Under the pieces are notes generated by a model. The model was not told the DNA's origin and did not search any database. It saw only the letters and a list, made by a program, of their open reading frames with translations. Below, one piece after another: positions 59,994 to 64,000 of a DNA stretch of 64,000 nucleotides (its first letter is position 1; each line of letters begins with the position of its first letter). This stretch comes from Perca fluviatilis (lineage: Eukaryota; Chordata; Actinopteri; Perciformes; Percidae). The translations under genes and the position numbers were made by a program. The stretch is taken from NCBI RefSeq assembly GCF_010015445.1, contig NC_053114.1:24359579-24423578 (forward strand). The letters run 5' to 3'.

Positions 59994-61845
59994 TGACAAA
60001 GAATGCTAGGGACGCCCGCCAAGCCCCGGGTAAAAAGGATGGCTAAGCAGCTGTACGCTAAGTAATGAGCTGCACACTTAATAATCCTGGAGGCCCCCAG
60101 CTCACACACGCTTATCACCTTACATATGTAATTTATCCTGTTTTATAGAGGATTTATCCCCACTAGCTCTGCCAGACAGAGGAGTTAGGAAGATAATAGT
60201 TATTAGAGGGAATGAGAATCACTTTGGTTGCCTTAATCACCTGCCAGTGAATTTATCAGAAGACAATTGACTGTGTAAGCAAAGAATCTCCTTCTTATTG
60301 CTTTTATCTAGTAGAACCGCTGTAATATTTATTCTATCTCTGTGAGGAAGACAAATGAGAAGAAAGAATAGACAAAAACATCTGAGTAATTTGAATATGT
60401 ACTCATGGTATGTTATACAAAGTGAGGCTGAGTAGGGGTTTTGAGCCACATAAAATGTTGGGATAGGCTCCAAGCCCTACAGGCTCCTCCAGGACTTTTC
60501 TCACACAGCATTTAAAAAAAGCTGAACCCAAGTCAGGGCTTAACCTGAGGCCATAATGTTTAATATAGATAATTGTATTCATGCAATACTTTAAGTTGTT
60601 ACTATCATAAATACTACTGTTACCAGGGCTTTCCCTTAGCCTGTGCTTGATCTTTGTTTACAAATTAGTGATAATGATTCCCTTGCAAACTTTTTACAGA
60701 TTTTTATTTACAAAAAAAAATAACACAAGTAGCAACGGGAAGCTGAATAACACTTATTCAGCTGCACTGTTGTTGGTTTCTTCTCTAATTATCAGTTTCC
60801 TTTGCAGTTCTCAGTATTTGCAGATCTTAAGTCTATTTGAAATGATCAACCAGTTCTTGGCAAACAAAAGAAGGAAACAAAGCATTAAAAAGCATCTATT
60901 CTGACATATGGTTAAGTGGCCACTGCTGCTTTGTCAACAACAGGGGGAAATTATTGAAAGCTGCAACATGCGATGCTCAACAGCAGAAAGAAGTATGTCA
61001 AGCTTAAACAAGATGGCTTAAGACTGAGGTGGGAAAACTCTTTGCACACTGATATATGTGGCATTTGTCCTTTTGAGGCTACCACTGTCAGTGTTAACTA
61101 GCCTTGGCAAGTTCTAACAATGCATGCAGCTGGCTCTGAAGAGCTGTGCATCATTATGCAGCCACGAGAAGAGCTATTGAAAGCATGTGAGGTGTTCAAT
61201 GAGTCTGCTTATGTTTAAAGACATGTGTCCGTGAGAGCGAAATATGGAGGATGCGTATGTGAATATGTTTCTGGAGTGTATATGGGTCACTTAGTTGTTG
61301 TGTATCACGGAAAAGTCCATTGGAAAGGAGTGGTAATTCAGACAGGCATGCAGAGTCTATTTATAATGGTGTATGAGGTCAGATGAGACAGTCATATATC
61401 TGAAGGTTGGGGTGAGGAGGGGAGACGGGTCTAGAGTGATTAATTCTGATTATGTATCTAACCCTGGGAATGGGCAAAAACAGTGCCTCCAAGACCATGA
61501 CTTGGCTGACCTTTACAGAACACAGTAAACAAAAAGAGGTGCATTTTCCATTAATTGAAGTCTGTCAGCCTGTCACATATTCCGCCTGCTGGCTGCTATT
61601 TACCCTGCATAGAGGCTCCCCTTAAAACAGCAAGGCAAGTCAAACATGCCCTTTTCTACATAGCTGGGATCAACAAACCATGTGACTGCCACCACTTCCT
61701 CTACAAAGCACTGGGAGCCTGCTATGATTAAAAACATCATATCAAGCCAGACATGAAATTAAGTTAGAGTTGTCTTCTCCCTTTTAAAGCAATAACAGCA
61801 CCAGCACTACTTCTTCAAAATTAAACTATTGAAAAGTATACTCCA

Positions 61846-61947
<102 letters not shown>

Positions 61948-62374
61948 CTGACTTATGAGTACAAAGGAAGCAGAAACAAATGTCCTTCTCATTAACGACA
62001 AAATCACAAGAAGAGAAAACACAATAAGAAAGGGGGTTATTCAATTTGAGTTGAAAGTAGTGCAGTGAAGTAACTGTCACTGTTCTAGATGTGTCTTAGG
62101 GCTCCTGGAGTCAAATAAAATGGGAAAACTACTTCGAAATTAGCACATTATGTCCAGTGTTTTAATGATGCAACTTGTAATTTAAACGCCACTGGTAAGA
62201 TTATTTGGAATAAAAACATGACTAAAATAAAATAAGATGATTGAAGCCACCCCCGCTTATTACTTATACTACTGAGTTTATTCTGCATGCATCATCAAGC
62301 ACAATACTTCACTAACCCTTTAAACTGTCCTGAACTTTCCTAGTTTCACCTCCAAGCCTATTCTTCATCTTCCC

Positions 62375-62396
62375 CACACACACACACACACACACA
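62375..62396 (+). repeat. (CA)11 microsatellite
   Basis: Short pure CA tract after CTTCCCC. Confidence 0.93.
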
Positions 62397-64000
62397 GACA
62401 AAATCCCCCTCACACACAGATATGGCTGAAAAGGCTAACCCCCCAATTAAAATATCTCTTCCTGTCAGCTGCATGGCAAGGTATAATTTTCACCAATTTC
62501 CTCAGTTTAGATTGTGCAATATATGAACCTTAAAAAATTATCTTATTGGAAGAATTAATTCCCACAATGCTGCAGAGGTAATGTGATCAGCCATCCAGTC
62601 AGAGAGGCTAGCCGCTCCGTCAGTCTTAATGTTGGCCACGTAGCCTCTTCACAATCTCCTCTGTCATAACAGTCTGGGATCCTCCCCCTATTCCCCGCCC
62701 TTTCTCTCCTGTGAGAAGAAAACCCAACAAGGTAACAAAGGCATAGAGCTGATGGATGTAAATGAATCTTCCAGGATGCGTTTGACTGTTGGAGACTGTA
62801 ATTTGCTTGTCAATATGGGGTGGTAGCATCACTCCGGTGGCTGGCAGTCTGCAAGTGGCTGTCACCGGGCATTGCTGTAGCACAGGGCAATTTCACTCAA
62901 TGTTTTCCTGACAGATTGGCTCTCGTCCTCAACTCGCAGGAGAGGAGGCGGGTAAACTATCCCAGCGCGACATGCCCCTCTTCATTAGTGCCCACACAGA
63001 GCCGGGATGAGCCCAGGACCAGCAGGAAACAATGGCGCCATCCCTGCCTGTCCTTCCCTGATTACAACTGACACCTCTCACCTAACAGAGGAAATTGTGC
63101 TCAGATTGTACCCCAATCTGTCCGGACACCTACTTTATTCAATTGAGTAAAGAGACAAGAAGGGAATTTTCCTAATTCCACAAAAGAATTTTCTATTTGG
63201 GATAACGCTTAATTTGTTGTTTGTACACTATACCTTGCATTGGTTGCCAAGTGAAAAACAATTTACTTAAGGCCAATATGAACTTAATATATATCACCCG
63301 TCCTTTTTACAGAATCAGTAAACAGGAGGAGGACCTTTTGAGAAAGTCCTGTTTTTTTTTCATTGGAAGCAGACTGTAGGGTTTAAGCTATCTTAAAGAA
63401 AGCATTATTGGATAAAACAGAACATCTGGGTTCTCTGTATGCAGTATCACTGTTAGGACTAAATAAATAGAAACCCTGTGCTTTCACTCAGTCAAAGCTC
63501 CATTTTCTATCTCTTGCTGTCTGTCTCACTGGCTTGCTTTTCCAATTTCCTATCCACATCTTGAACCAGCTCTAAGTATCTTAGTTTGTATATTTCTCTC
63601 TGAATTACTCCCATCCTGTTTTGCTCATTCTCTGTGTGTTGTCTTTTCCCATGAATTGTCCAAGCTCATCACATCCCTATGCTTTTCAGCACTGGAAGTA
63701 GAGCTGCTTGAGTTAAGACTTAACGCGGCAATTACCATCCACCGCATTTTCTACAGCATCTCTCTATAGGCCCGCGATAAACCGGGGCCCAGCCTCAGCT
63801 CATGCTCCCACTGTAAAGATAAAAAAGCAGCCCACATGCTCATCGACAGCCCGGACCAGATCTCAAGCAGATAGACACATCTGAAGGAGTACTCGGAGGC
63901 TTAGACGACTGGAGTCATAAGAAAGAGTGTTACAGTCAGGGACAAACAGGAAAAAAGTGGGAGAGCAGCAAACCGCACATTATCTTTTGTTTGGATGTCT

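Noticed and set aside
60042..60060. CAGCTGTACGCTAAGTAA resembling the start of the SOX6 QLYAAQL exon.
   Set aside because: The match stops after four residues at a stop codon and there is no proper acceptor; judged coincidence.
62914..62951. Possible small exon: TTTTCCTGACAG acceptor and CGG|GTAAAC donor.
   Set aside because: The 37-base segment encodes nothing like SOX6 and its length would leave the wrong phase without further support.

Overview
The window is vertebrate genomic DNA, most likely from a teleost fish (probably a spiny-rayed percomorph). The evidence is small coding exons separated by kilobase-scale introns with GT/AG boundaries, very dense (CA/TG)n, (GA/CT)n and (TA)n microsatellites, and a tRNA-derived SINE plus retroelement tails of a style common in teleosts. 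Nothing looks bacterial, viral or plasmid-like.

One gene is recognisable: the N-terminal half of sox6, the SoxD-group HMG-box transcription factor, on the + strand. Seven coding exons can be placed to the base: 8998-9231, 11857-12067, 28706-28795, 38822-38994, 40711-40779, 56060-56180 and 59899-59978. Their phases agree at every junction, and together they give 978 nt or 326 codons from the initiator Met. They encode the conserved N-terminus, the leucine zipper (Leu184, 191, 198, 205), the glutamine-rich Q-box and the alanine-containing segment after it. The HMG box, the remaining exons and the 3' end lie beyond position 64000. The 5' UTR continues upstream of 8991 across an intron, and no promoter or first exon could be identified.

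Layout: 1-8990 is intron or upstream sequence with four microsatellites. Between 8991 and 12067 are coding exons 1-2 with a 2.6 kb intron. Next come a 16.6 kb intron, exon 3, a 10 kb intron carrying a SINE with a perfect 10-bp target duplication, exon 4, a 1.7 kb intron, and exon 5 (Q-box). A 15.3 kb intron follows, carrying a candidate hAT-like MITE, then exon 6, a 3.7 kb intron, exon 7, and 4 kb of the following intron.

The most interesting observations concern splicing. A (TC)25 microsatellite supplies the pyrimidine tract of the exon 4 acceptor. A (TG)23 tract begins nine bases into the intron after exon 2. The Q-box exon is symmetric and has an unusual +3C donor, and the next exon has a tandem CAGCAG (NAGNAG) acceptor. 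Non-coding structures include several G-quadruplex-type G-runs, a few perfect inverted repeats and OCT/SOX-like motif clusters. No second protein gene, RNA gene, CRISPR array or novel multi-gene system is supported. Other long open frames here are microsatellite translations or chance intronic frames.
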